From Carnegiea gigantea (Eukaryota; Streptophyta; Magnoliopsida; Caryophyllales; Cactaceae), in the NCBI GenBank assembly GCA_029747015.1, contig JAKOGI010001542.1:62001-126000 (forward strand): a DNA stretch of 64,000 nucleotides, given 5' to 3'. Below are positions 47,422-58,655 of the stretch, piece by piece; position 1 is the first letter of the stretch, and every line of letters begins with the position of its first letter. The notes beneath the pieces are model-generated. The model did not search any database. It was not told the origin of the DNA and worked only from the letters and a program-made list of their open reading frames with translations. Made by a program: the position numbers and the translations under genes.

Positions 47422-50400
47422 TGTAATAACCCGACCCTAACTCATATTTATTTATTTAAATCATCTTTATTTATTTCATTAATCATGTTTATTCATTTAC
47501 TTTATCATGTTTATTGACCTAATCACTCATGGTTATTTGCTTAACCAAATTATGTTTATTAAATTCAATTACACTCAATTTATTTATTTAACGAATTCCA
47601 TTATGTTATTTAAATTTTCCACCTTCATTTATCGTATTTAATCATCCCGGTTGGGAGATGTTTTATTTTGGGTACCACTTTGCAACTCAAGTTTTATTGA
47701 TTGTTAATTCGAATTTCGTTGATTGATTAAATATCGGGTGAATCGATATTAGGCCTCAGTGAGTATAAATTAGTGATTAATTATTTTCTTACCTTCGATA
47801 AACTTTAATCCCGAGCAATACAAAATTTCATTTTTGTTCAACACTCCAAATAATTTTTTGAGCCCGAACTTAAGTTGTTGGGCCCACAACAATAGCCTAA
47901 AACCTTGCTAATTTTGTTATTTCACTAAGTACTCATTTTAGCACCTAATTTTAATTAGCAAAAAGCTACTTTTTGGGTGGGAAATTTCAGCCACATGTTG
48001 CTAATGCTTGAGAATTTCCAGCCACAACGAATTTAGCAAAAAAATCACAAGCCCATCGCTCCATTTCCTCTCTCCCCTCCACGATCTTCAGGCAGAAAAC
48101 AGGGGCAGCAGCTTCTGCTCCTTTGTGCCGCCAGTTCTGGTGGTTCCGGCCACTTTTTCGGCCACCTCCCAGCTGGCCCGAGTTCCCCTTGCTGCTAGCT
48201 ATCATGTCCAACCCCTCAAATCACTCAAAATAGCCTCCTCCTCTCTCTAATTCAAGCCTAAAGTGAGGTTTGTCCCAAAACTCTAACTTATTTTATCTTG
48301 AGTTTTATGGTTGTTTTATTTATGGGCTATGTTTAGATAATCAAATTGATAGTTATTGTGCAATTTTTATTGAGTTTCGAGATATTTGGAGTCATGGGTA
48401 TTTGATCAAGAGCATGATTTTCATGATTTTACATTTGTTTAAATGCCACTGTCGAAACTTCTAGGAATTATAGGATTGTCTAAAAATTCTGAAATGTTTA
48501 CTATAGCTTCTCTTATTATTTGGGATTTTCTAGCAAGATTTCATGAATTTTGGAGGTGTAATCAGTGAGTTATGGAATTTTGAAGAAAACTACCCTGTTT
48601 TGGATACGAATTATGTAATTATGTATTAATGAAGTTGTTTAGAGTTTGGATATGTATATGAGGCCTTAAATGATCTTTTTATATCTTATTATGGTGATTT
48701 GAAATGATTTCAAGTGAGTTTTATGTGAAAAAAAAGAGAAAGTTAAATCAATGAAGGGCTAGAATTTCAGAAAATTAGGGCTGATTTTGGGATTAAACTG
48801 GTAATGAATGGTCCAGCCAAAAATTATGATGTTTGGTGGGTACATATTTCAGTGTGTTAGCTTTAAAATGCCTTTTGAATCGCCTTAATTCGAGGTCTGT
48901 GGAAAAAGTTATGGTCATTTTACCAAAACTGTGCAGATTGGACCAAAAACTGACACACTTGTGTTTTAGCCCCATTTTGGGAACCCTATTGTGGGAATCA
49001 CATTTTGTGTTGTAAATGAAAGTTTTTTTGGGACTTCTTGATCTTTTCTTATTCGGGTTTTAAGTCATCATTTGAGGTCTAGAATGAAAGTTATGAATTT
49101 TTGAAGTGAACTGACCTGCTTGGGTGTAAATAAGGTTGTTATTGCAATTTCTGTGCAGTGTATACTTGGAGGAAAATTCTAAAAATTTTACTGTAGATTG
49201 TCCATATTATTTTCGAATTTCTTGTAAGATTTAATGAATTTCAGTTGAGTAATTGGAATTTGGTGATGTTTAGAAGCATTTTGAATAAATGTGTAAAGAG
49301 CATGCATTTATTTCGATCAGGCACTCATTTTGATCATTTTGGTGATTGACTGAGATTGATCATGCACTCATTTTGTGTATTTTGGGCCAAGCATGGTCAT
49401 TTAAGGGGACACAAATATTCATGGACTTTCATGGTGCTTTTAGCCTGATTAATGAGAAATAAGAAGACAAATATATAAATTGGGAGTTTGTTTATGAGCT
49501 GTGAATCATTTATGGATTTTACAAAGAAAATACCAATTTTAGTGAGCTTAATAACTTCTATTGAGTTCAATGATTCATTTGGGGTGGAATTCTACATCTA
49601 ATGGATTTATGCATGAATTATGAGTAGTGGGGAGGGTTGTAATTCAGAAACCATATTTGTCAGACCAAGTTATTGCAGTTTATGTTATTTTGAACCAAGA
49701 TATATCTCTCTTGGACTCAAACCCTTCTTACTTACTCAATTTAGAATATATCAAATGTATTTATTAAGGCAATCTAGTGTACTCGCTGTTATCTTACACC
49801 AAGTTATACAGCTGCAAGCCTTAAACCCGTATCAGTAACCTATTTCAGAAAAGGTCACAACCACTCTCTCAGTTGTCACCATCAAGACCTTTTTCCTTGT
49901 AATCTCATTTATCTTATTGTGGACTATTTTACTTTCATTTACTTTATATCTAATTTAATACAAGTTATGTATATCATTTAATTACTCAATTTCTGTTACA
50001 CATACTTTTACTTAGTCAATTATGCGAGTAAGGATCATTTACTGACTACATTTACTTACAATGACATTTATGAAATAGAGTTGAGGCCTAGTTATCGTTC
50101 TCCATTATGCATAAGCATTATCAAGTCAGAGCATATTTATCAAGTCAGATGACATTTATGAAACAACTGACTTGTATCAAGTCAGATGACATTTTTTTAA
50201 AGACTCAAGATACGTCCATTGCCTGTATCTTCAGAAAGCAGATCATGTTTATCAAGTTACAGCTCTTAATGAGTTTATCAATGAATCAGTTTATACAGTA
50301 ATTTGCCATTTAGCTTGTGACCCCGTCAGTTATCATCTATAGGGCGTCAGCCCATCATGTACCCGCGCGACTTCAGGCCAGCTCTTGATCGGATTGGCAG

Positions 50401-50989
50401 GTGTACACCTGCATATGGATCATATCAGTGCAAGGGTTCACATCCAGATAATAATGAGCAATTCAATTTCATATCGCTTTCATTTTTATTGTTATTGCCA
50501 ACTAAATGAATTGCAAAGATGGGTACCCATCAACAGTATTTCTATACTCATTTTATAATAGAGGAATGCATGTATTGAGTTTTTGCTCATGTTTTCGAAT
50601 TGTTTTCATGTTTTCCATTTTAGGTGATGAAGTATCACATATTTCTCCTTTTAGCAAGCCATTTTGAAAGTCATCAAATGCTCACAGTGGATTTAGCATA
50701 GCACGAGTGTTAAGATCAACCTCAAGGTCTATATTCAATATACATGTGTGTAGTGTGGAGTGCGAGTTAGCACATGGTATGATTAAGTAAATGGTATTGA
50801 AGTGAGCTATTATAGACTTTGGTCTTAAAGTGTATCAGTTTAATAGAGTTTATGATTGTGATCGTGAGCGGTAGGATTAAATGGTTCAGTTAGCCTTGTC
50901 CTTAACAGGACGGCGGTAGTACCTTTGTTTACTGAGTCTTCCGCTACAATTTTCAGTAATCATGTCATTAGTATTTTGCGGGCGTTACA
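47422..50989 (+). repeat. 3' LTR of element D (3568 bp)
   Basis: Partner of 39241-42774. Preceded by the polypurine tract TTTAAGGGGGGAAGAC (47406-47421). It has a small extra piece near 50430-50460 (TTCACATCCAGATAATAATGAGC) that is missing from the 5' copy. Confidence 0.94.
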
Positions 50990-50994
50990 GAAAT

Positions 50995-53827
50995 TGTGGC
51001 CCGAAAATTTTGGAGCAATTAAATTAAGCTGATTACCATCATTTGCACCTAATTTTATTTAGAAAAAAGCCCTTTTTTCAAGCTTAAATATCAGCTAAGT
51101 ATCAAAGATAGACATCCAGGTCATTTTCCACCAAGTAAAGGCTAGTCTTCTTCTTACTCTCCTCTACTTATTACCCCCTCCCACATGGCTATTGTGCTGC
51201 TGTCTCAGGGCTGTTTTAGCCAGTTTTGCCACCTTCTAGCCACCATACCTCCAACAACAATCCCCCAGCCACCACCCACAATGCTACAAACATCCAACCT
51301 CAGTTATATCTCCTTTTTCAAGCATCAAAGTGAGTAAAACCCTAATCGTATCTTGTTAATTTTGATTTGTGTTTTGGTTTTGAATCTTGTTTTTGTTATT
51401 TTTGATTGTTGATCATGTTGTTTGGGTAGAAACAATAGTTAGTTTGATGTTTTAATTGATTGGTTAATCTTGAAAGTAGGTAAAGATTGAGGTTGTTCAT
51501 GACCATGCAAGCTTAAATTAAGATGATGTTTATGGATTATTTTACATTTGATTTGATAATCTTTAGCATTATAAATGATTATAGTGATGTTGGTATGGTT
51601 TTGGATGAGTTAAGGGTGAATCTAAGTTGGTCATAAGGTAAGGTTTTAATGATTATGCATGGTTTAGCTTACTCTTGTTATCAGGCATGTTATTTGTGCG
51701 TACTTGGATGAGAAGTGAATCTTTGATGTGTCATTTAACTTGGAAAATGACTTGGTGTGATTCTTGTAAAAGGGGTGAATTATAAAAATTCCCCAATTGA
51801 TTATAAGAGGTCATTTTGCCCACTTATGCAAATAAGTAAGTTTATGGATGTGTTTCGAGTGATTTTAAAAAGAGAAGAATTGAAAATTAGATGAAGATGA
51901 TTATGAAGTGAATTTGAGTAATAAGGCTTTATAAGATGATGAGAAGGAACAACGATTTGTTAAATGATTTTAAAGGGTGATTTTATAGGGAAATTATGGG
52001 AAGAAAAGGGTGAAAGCAAGAACATTAGGGCTGTGAACAAACCCGAAACAAGTGTCTCTTTGAGGTTATATCTGTACTATTTGACTCATTAAAATTGTGA
52101 TTTTTGGTGGGTAGATAGATCTGTGAGTTATCTTTCACATGCATTTTGAATCGCTTTATTCGGAGTTTTTTGGAAAAAGTTATGGCCATTTTGCTAAGAC
52201 TACATAGGACATACCTGAGTTGTGCACAGTTGTATTTCAGCTTAATTTTAGGGGCCGTGTTATGGTAATTGGGTTTTATACTTTGAGTGAAAGTGTTATG
52301 GGACTTCTTAAGCTTTTGATATTGGTGTTTTATAGCTCAATTGGAGGTCGGAGGTGAAAGATATGAATTTTAATGGAGACCTTCAAACGGTAATATGAGG
52401 GAAGAAAGAAATCGTGACATGTGGAAATATTATTAGGAGTTTATACATAATTATAGATATTGCAAAGAAATTACAAATTTAGTGAGTTAAACAACTTTGA
52501 TTATGTATAGAAGCTGACATGGGTTAAAAAATCAAGTTACACGGGTATGAGAATGAAATTTGAGAAGTGAGGAGAGTAATGACTCAAGATCGGTGTCTGT
52601 CGGGCCAAACTAGAATTATATGAGCTTTTATGAGCCTTAGAACACCCCTCTTAGCATTAAACCTTTTATTATTCATTTCAGAAACATCAAAAACCCATAT
52701 TCCATTTATATCCATTAAAGTTCTTTAATTATCACGTTAATTATTTCATTTTGGCTTATTTTGCTTCAATTTGTTTTACTTCGCGTTCAATCACCTAACT
52801 TATTTATTTTTTCCAAAATCATTTTTGTATAAATTATCTTATATTGAATTGTTTGAATTGTGGATGCCCTTTTTATTAATCAATTTCCATAAAGTTACAA
52901 GTTATGGGAGTGAAAGTTGTTTACTAACTGTATTTACTCATAATTATATTTCTTAAGTAGAAACGGGGCCTAGTCTATCGTTTCCCATTGTGCATAAGTA
53001 TTATCAAGTGAGCTTGCATTTTAAAGACTTTGATATGTTCATAACCTGTATCTTTAGAAATCAGCATGCATTTATCAAAATTATAATGTTTTGGTAAGTA
53101 CATCAATGAATCAGTTGAATATGTGATTTCTCACATAGTTAGTAACCCCATTAGTTATCAGTTATAGGGCGTCGCCCTTCAGTTACCCGCGCGGCTTCAG
53201 GCCAGGTCCCCCAATCGGCTTGGTATGTGTACACCTATCCATAGATCATAACATCAAGGGGGCTCATTATCAGATAATAACTAGTAATTAGAGTTTACAT
53301 TCATCTTATTCATTGTTTTAACTTAAAACAAATTCAAAGCGGGAGCTTATGCAGAGATCTTTTAACAATACAGAAATGCATGTACTGAGCTTTGGCTTAC
53401 AGTTCAAAATATTTTTCATGTTTTATTTTAGATAAATTCTCAGTGAATCGCCCTCATGCTAGCAAACCAGCTGAAGAAAATATGTTGAGTAAGCAAATCT
53501 GGATGGATCAACAGTGACATAGTACATGCATATTTTGAAATTGTATTTTGAAATCTTCAGTGGATGGAGGTGTAGATTATATGGTGAATTGTTTTACTAT
53601 GATGTATAAACCTTATGTTGGTTGGGAGTTGAATGTATATGGTTTAATCATGTATGAATATGTATGGTTGAAGCTATGTTTAACTATGTTATTTATAGTG
53701 CTCATGCTTCAAGCCCTGTCCTTTTAGACGACGATAACGCTCTGATCTTTGGGTTTATCAGTTGTAATTGAGGGAATCAGAGTAGTGATTGTAAACAGTA
53801 AAACATGCTTAATTAGGGGGCGTTACA
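50995..53827 (+). repeat. 3' LTR of element C, right part
   Basis: Continues the C LTR after D and ends GGGGGGCGTTACA. Together with 38934-39240 it is 3140 bp, almost exactly the length of the 5' LTR (3137 bp), which confirms the reconstruction of the nest. Confidence 0.92.
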
Positions 53828-55110
53828 ATATACGTCCACGAGGTTACCCCTCCATCTTTTCTTGGATTGCATTGAGTAGCTATCTTTCTTTCCTCCTCAA
53901 AAGCTACCTTTCTTTCCTCATCTTGCTTCTCCTCGTCTTGGATAAAAGCGACAAGCTTGCCTCATTTTGGACACTCGAAGACTTGGTGAGGTCCATTGCA
54001 TAAGAAGCCTGAGTATTTCCTCGGTGTCTCATCCTTCTGTCCCTTCCCTTTGTGTCTTGGTGTGGATGGCTTGTCGCGCTTCGGAGACTTGTCCGGTCTC
54101 CCCCAGCTTTACCGTTGCCACTTGTCGCCTTGTTTTGTCCCTTGGAGGACTCCTTCTTGAACTCGATTAAGGTCTCAACAGTGGTAGTCGCAAAGGAGAG
54201 GTCTTATACACCAAGCTTCTTAAGCTCCATCTTGGCCCGTTCACATAGACCATCGAGGAAGCGAAAGAGTGCATCTTGCTCCCCCATACTTGGAGTTTCC
54301 AAGAGAAGCTTTGGGAACTCCTTGATGTACTCTTAGACGTGACCCTCCTTGCATTAGAGTGTCATAGTTTAGCCCTTGCTTTATTCTCAGCACCATTAGG
54401 ATATAATTGCCTTTTAAGTTTCCTCTTGAACTCATCCCATGTGTTAATGGGATCAGATCCTCTACGAACATCGTCACACCTATGCCAACCAACAAGGGCA
54501 ATGTCTTTAAACAAGGAGGCAGTGTTACTCATCTTTTTAGCATCATCCTCGATGCCAATTGCCCCGAAGTATGCCTCAAGTCCCCATAGGAAGTTGTCAA
54601 TCTCCCTTGAATTCCTAGGTCCTTGGAAGGCGGGAGGCCTTAGGGCATTCTCCTTTGAAGCGGTGGCTACTTGGACGGACCCACTATTGGCCATCACGAC
54701 CATACACACCTTGAGTTGTGCTTCAAGGGCCTTGACCCTTGCCTTGTATGCCTCAACTTCAACCTTGCAAGCCTCGATCTCAGCCTTACAAGGTTGGATT
54801 TTGCCATCCTTGGCGCTCTCAGATGCTTGAAGGGCTTGGAGTTCCTTTTTGAAGCTAGTCGGCCACCACGGAGATCATATCTGCTTGCATCTCCCCACAA
54901 AGCTCTTCTATGCCCCCCTCGGACTCGAGCTCCTCGATGCATCTATCCATGTCATCCACCCTACCCATTAGGGTCGACATGGTGGCGTTGATCTCTGCAA
55001 GCCGTTCTTCAACAAGGCCCATCACGTCTTTATTCTTATCCTTACCCTTCTTACCATGTTGTTGAGGGTTGGCATGGGTCATGCTTGAAGCTATGATCTC
55101 CCAAACAAGA
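53828..55110 (-). pseudogene. Element B gag (broken)
   Basis: Right to left. An N-terminal part starts near 55083 (MTHANPQQHGKKGKDKNKDV) and has a coiled-coil-like stretch (RLAEINATMSTLMGRVDDMD). After a shift come a Lys/Leu/Gln-rich linker and the capsid core at 54362-54709 (REIDNFLWGLEAYFGAIGIE, NTASLFKDIALVGWHRC, TWDEFKRKLKRQLYP). A zinc knuckle remnant lies near 53960-54005, FLCNGPHQVFECPK, with the first Cys changed to Gly and a stop just after. Element C interrupts the gene beyond 53828, and the protease resumes at 31138. Confidence 0.85.
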
Positions 55111-55111
55111 A

Positions 55112-55129
55112 GTAGGCTCTGATACCAAC
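55112..55129 (-). other. Primer binding site, tRNA-Met type (B)
   Basis: On the minus strand TTGGTATCAGAGCCTACT follows the LTR end directly (GCGACA then GT), a near-perfect initiator tRNA-Met complement. Confidence 0.92.
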
Positions 55130-55573
55130 TGTCGCAGGTTGATAATTTCACTCAGACTTAAACCCGTGCGGCGCTAGTAAACTTACTCGAAACCCTTCTT
55201 ACTTAGCTAGTAAGCCTCGATGGCGACTTAACTTAGACTTGAGAAGCAAAGTAAGCACACACACGCTCAATAGAGCTTAGAGAGAGAGAAGAGAGAGAAG
55301 GTTTGGGAGAATGTTTTATATTGCACTTAAAATGCTTAATGTACAAATGAGCTCCCCTTGGTGGTATATATACACATCCACCTCCTCAATAGATGATGAA
55401 GATCTATTTGATCCTACGGTTAAGATCATATATTTAGAATATTCTATATAAATATCTATGATTCTACACAAGTATAGAATTGCGTGAAACCCTCTAAAAC
55501 CCTCTAGAACATACTCTAGAGAAATCTAGAGAAATCCAGGGCATTCTAGAGTATTCTAGAGCAGTTCGTGACA
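55130..55573 (-). repeat. 5' LTR of element B (444 bp)
   Basis: Uninterrupted copy. On the minus strand the U3 end holds TCTAGA-type words repeated about every 8-12 bases (about 55490-55562), then AGAATATTC next to a TTTATATAG TATA-like box (about 55436-55455), and a GAGA/TCTC tract (about 55275-55300) in the transcribed part. Confidence 0.92.
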
Positions 55574-55640
55574 ATCCACATCGATTCTCAAGTCGAGGTA
55601 ACTAAGATGGAGGCACCAGCCAAGTGCAACCAACCTTACT
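55574..55640. repeat. Repeat X, right part
   Basis: ATCCA followed by GATTCT, AACTAAGATG, AGGC-CCAG and CAAGTGCAACCAA matches 56736-56812, which continues copy X' without interruption. Confidence 0.82.
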
Positions 55641-56044
55641 ATTTCGCTTTACAGCATTCCTAGTCCGTATTTCATATTTTAGAACTCTATCCTACCACAT
55701 CAGCAAAAGTTTCAATTTTTTGGAACTCGTATCCATTCACTTCTCCAACCCATCGAACTCTAACTTACAACATACAGTGTTTTTGTAATAACTTAAATAA
55801 TATTTTTAAGAAAAAAAAGGAAAAAAAATTCACAAAAGGATAGAAAAATTTAAGAATGAGGGGGTGGAATGCCAGCGCATTCCCACCCACGAAGCACTTT
55901 CAAGAACAGCTAATGAGCTGCAGCCAGGTAGCGATGGGGCCCAAGCGGTGGAGTGCGTGTTCCCCGGTTGCTAGTGCTCTTAAAGGAATGTCGAGATCTC
56001 CTCATAGCACAGGTTGGCATGCCAATAGGGAGTTCAACAAAGAC
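55641..56044. other. Unassigned spacer between the two X copies
   Basis: AT-rich to about 55855, then a GC-richer 190-base patch (55858-56035). Its frame at 55856-56065 has no recognisable motif. Confidence 0.5.
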
Positions 56045-56145
56045 ACATTGCAACTAAACAGCTAAAAAAAAAATAACAATAAAAAAATAAAGCAATTAGT
56101 ATTAGATTAAACTAAAATTCTAAAAATTCACATGAGAAAGGAGGC

Positions 56146-56148
<3 letters not shown>

Positions 56149-56186
<38 letters not shown>
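56149..56186. repeat. GA dinucleotide microsatellite
   Basis: About 18 AG units, longer than the interrupted GA tract at the same place in X (27268-27300). Confidence 0.92.
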
Positions 56187-56191
<5 letters not shown>

Positions 56192-56392
56192 TTTGGGTTT
56201 AGGTGCATTTAATTTAATTTTATTATGTACTTCTAGTATCTAAAAAAAGCTAAAAATGCAAGTATGTGGCTTAGATATATTTAAAGAGTATTCATAATTT
56301 TTTAGGTCTATTTAGAGGTATCCATATATAACAATATGACCGTATTTAAAATAGCTCATTAGAAATTTTTTTAGGTTAGGGGTGTCCATCCG

Positions 56393-56590
56393 CCCATGCA
56401 TTACAACCCAGCTAGCTGGATATGGGGGCATTTTTAGAGGTCATTTCTTATGTGCGCCTAAGAGCACATACTCTCATTGTCTACATGTATATATTTTTTA
56501 TGCGTACATTTATCATATATTAATTGTTTAATATATATTTGCTAATGTAAATTTGAGAAGTATGTGCGCCCAGAAATATGATATACATGT
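56393..56590. mobile_element. Possible MITE in X'
   Basis: This extra segment is absent from X. It contains GAGCACATACTCTC (about 56462) facing the inverted form of GAGAAGTATGTGCGC (about 56551-56568), and AT-rich DNA between. Inverted ends and absence from the sister copy fit a MITE; no target duplication was found. Confidence 0.4.
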
Positions 56591-56812
56591 TGATTTTTAG
56601 ATGGCAGTCAAGTAATTGGTTATTCGACTTATCAGTTAATTTGGGCCATTGTTTTTAAGAGAAGGCTAAACTATTGCCCCATTTTGTAGTCCTGAAAATT
56701 TGCGACAGCTTAGGGGTATAACAACATTTGCATCCAATGGATTCTTAACTAGAGGTGACTAAGATGAAGGCGCCAGACAAGTGCAACCAAGCTTACTATT
56801 CACTTTTGTTTC

Positions 56813-57478
56813 GGGAACTTCTCATATGCTGTTGAGGATGACGTGGGACGAGAGCTTGGGCTTACATGATGGCACGTGCAGATTAGTTGACGGGCTCCTC
56901 TCCTTGGTCAAACCTATAAAAAAGGCACCATCGGGTTGTGATATGAGGAACGCCTCTCCAACATTCAAGTCAAAGGAGGGTCCAAGATGGAGATAAATGT
57001 AACAAAGAGAGAAAATATAGAGTCAATTATGTCAGAGTGCGAGTCCTTTTTTCGAGGTGGGTAGCTGAGTATTTATAACTCTAGTGGCAAAGGGTAGGAT
57101 GGTAATTTTATGCTGGAAAACCCCTAAAGTGGGCTCCTGCCTGGTTGCTCCGTTTAGGCCTCTGATGGAAGCCCTAAGGGTCCCGTTAGGGACCACTATG
57201 CCTGGTCGGGCATGTCCTGCAATTGGGTATCCCTGGGCCTTCCTAGAAAAATCATATTTTCTAGATCATTTAGCTGCTCATTTTTACCTGCTTGCAGGCC
57301 CACCTTGATAATCAGGTGAAATGTGGAGCATTCTTGGTGTGACGGAGGTCAATGGGTCTTCGGAAAACGGTCCGTCCTTGGCAGGTTACCCCTTCCTGAT
57401 TTGACACTTGCTATCGGTTGGTGCTATGCCTGGATTTCCAAGGCTGGCCAATGGTACGGGAACCTGTCAACTTCGGGG
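56813..57478. other. Sequence upstream of the tandem gene family
   Basis: Moderately GC-rich with TATA-like words (57074 TATTTATAACT; 56910 CTATAAAAAAGG) but no recognisable protein. Frames at 56781-56996, 57084-57308 and 57323-57583 show no motif and are not called. Confidence 0.4.
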
Positions 57479-57486
57479 TATAAAAA
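57479..57486 (+). promoter_or_regulatory. TATA box of tandem copy 1
   Basis: TATAAAAA, 83 bases before the ATG at 57562. Confidence 0.5.
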
Positions 57487-57561
57487 CAGGGGTTATTTTG
57501 AAAACTTGATTTATACCGTGCATTCGGATATCTCTTGCACCAAAGTTCCTTCATTTCTAAT

Positions 57562-57712
57562 ATGGGGTTTCCCAGCTCATTAACAACAGACGAGATGGCG
57601 CTCTAAGTTCTTGGAGGCCTGCCGACAGGAGGCACTTAGCGACTCAGAAGAGGAGGAGAGCTCGGGGTCAGACGACCAAACCTCCCTCTCTAGTGATGGC
57701 AGTAAGGAGTGA
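57562..57712 (+). pseudogene. Tandem family copy 1, internally deleted
   Basis: Start MGFPSSLTTDEMA aligns with the starts of copies 2 and 3, then jumps, with a frame change, directly to the C-terminal segment RSKFLEACRQEALSD, EEEESSGSDDQ and a Ser/Asp-rich end before TGA at 57710. About 300 bases of the middle are missing. The acidic Ser-rich tail matches QEESSGSND in copy 2 and QEESSKSSD in copy 3. Confidence 0.65.
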
Positions 57713-58091
57713 GGCTTGGCTAGCAACGACCTTTGGGATGTGCATTCTGTATTGCATTTTTTTTTTTTGGGTACTCCAAGAGCGTCTGTAATAAAATGAT
57801 GGCCTTCTTTATGGGAGCCTTGCCTTTGCTTTTGCGTGTTTGCTTATCTTTACCGACTAGGTGGCCCCGCTACCGAGGCCTAATTATGTGGTGTTTTGAG
57901 GCTCGGCCCTCTAGTCCAGGACCTGAATGGGCGGCCTCATGGTCCATCTCCAGGGCAGTGAGCCTCTATAATAGTGAAGTCTGTGCCAGACACTAGATAA
58001 TCTGTCGCCATGTGGCAGAAGCTAAGTCGTGTATTGATTTCGAGGGTATCTTAGGAATATGTGATCCCTTTTAGCCCCTTTCATTCCCCTC

Positions 58092-58097
58092 TATAAA
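58092..58097 (+). promoter_or_regulatory. TATA box of tandem copy 2
   Basis: CTCTATAAAGATGGAG, 114 bases before the ATG; followed by GCTCTCGAATCTTTTTGGAGTGAG and TTTTAGAGAGAGAGTC, a layout repeated before copy 3 and before the gene at 60857. Confidence 0.6.
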
Positions 58098-58205
58098 GAT
58101 GGAGTGGGTATCCCCAAGAAGGGTCACTTGAGGATGCTCTCGAATCTTTTTGGAGTGAGACAGATAAGAGTTTTAGAGAGAGAGTCTTAGCTGGTCATCC
58201 CCATC

Positions 58206-58655
58206 ATGGCCTTTCCCCCCTTTCAGGATACTAAGGAGATGGCTGATCATGTTAGGGAGACCTTTAGGTGGCATCTAAGGGGGGCCTCACGTCCTCCTCA
58301 TCCGCTTCCAAAAGATTACCAGGCTCTATGTCCGAGCTTTGCCTTACTCGATGTGGAGGAGGCCGCGTGCGACTTTAACATCCCGGAGATTGTGCAGGCT
58401 ATTTTCTACGCGATGCTTCTTAACGACGCCATGGAGCTATCCCTAGTGAGTAGAGACATGGCTGGGGGTTTGAAGTCGATCCTTGAGGGCCTGCGGTAGA
58501 CTACTTTTGACTCGTGGTTGAGCGCTAGCAAGCGTGCTCTCCTGGAGGTGCAGCTCCACCAATGAGTCCCTCTAGAAGGCGGTTCCGGGCTTGCGAGTGG
58601 CCAGGAGGAGAGCTCGGGTTCAAATGATCCCCCACCCCCCTCTAATGATGAGTAG
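58206..58655 (+). pseudogene. Tandem family copy 2, most complete, two in-frame stops
   Basis: From ATG 58206 one frame runs to TAG at 58653 (149 codons) with only two stops, TAG after EGLR (58497-58499, where Trp is likely) and TGA after LHQ (about 58563). Visible: FPPFQDTKEMADHVRETFRW, PLPKDYQALCPSF, IPEIVQAIFYAMLLNDAMEL, a helix MAGGLKSILEGLR, then FDSWLSASKRALLEVQLHQ and an acidic Ser-rich tail. I recall no named domain. The protein looks mainly helical with a polar tail; cellular role unknown. Confidence 0.65.

Larger units (their letters stand above)
39241..50989 (+). mobile_element. Ty3/gypsy-like element D with 3.5-kb LTRs, inside the 3' LTR of C
   Basis: LTRs 39241-42774 (3534 bp) and 47422-50989 (3568 bp), both TGTAATAACCCGACCC..CGTTACA. 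Target duplication is CAAAT (39236-39240) and GAAAT (50990-50994), one mismatch. The two LTRs look clearly more alike than the two C LTRs, which fits D being the later insertion. The 4.65-kb interior holds only scraps of pol and no good gag, so D likely moved with help from relatives. LTR and tract sequences are related to C. Confidence 0.93.
31139..53827 (+). mobile_element. Ty3/gypsy element C (Tekay/Del-like) with 3.1-kb LTRs
   Basis: Inserted in element B between its zinc knuckle and protease. The 5' LTR is 31139-34275, internal region 34276-38933, and the 3' LTR is split by element D into 38934-39240 and 50995-53827. LTR ends are TGTAAT..TTACA. Gag with ELEAWIRGIEK and WWNTIKDR, RNase H with the YHPRKANNVAD form, and an integrase tail with a decayed chromodomain-like end are as recalled for the Tekay/Del clade, which also has long LTRs. 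Excluding D the element is about 10.9 kb. The flanking target duplication is not clean. Confidence 0.87.
27637..55573 (-). mobile_element. Ty3/gypsy element B, minus strand, host of nested insertions
   Basis: LTRs at 55130-55573 (444 bp) and 27637-28708 (expanded by a TRIM insertion) share TIR-like ends TGTC..C and GTGACA. A tRNA-Met primer site abuts the right LTR on the minus strand and a polypurine tract abuts the left. Gag-knuckle lies at 53.9-55.1 kb and PR-RT-RH-IN at 28.7-31.1 kb, separated by element C. Removing nested DNA leaves about 4.6 kb. The outer flanks share ATCC and are the two halves of repeat X. The clade is probably chromoviral, judging from a coiled-coil Gag start and the CCHC form, but is not certain. 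Confidence 0.88.
56045..56812. repeat. Repeat X', second copy with an internal insertion
   Basis: Direct-repeat partner of X. It lacks element B, so it shows the pre-insertion text GCATCCAATGGATTC, but it carries ~195 extra bases at about 56393-56590. The family identity of X is unknown; I see neither LTR-type ends nor coding capacity. Confidence 0.82.

Noticed and set aside
54052..54830. Plus-strand frames of 94-184 codons
   Set aside because: They are shadows of element B gag on the minus strand, where the capsid core and zinc knuckle motifs are found.
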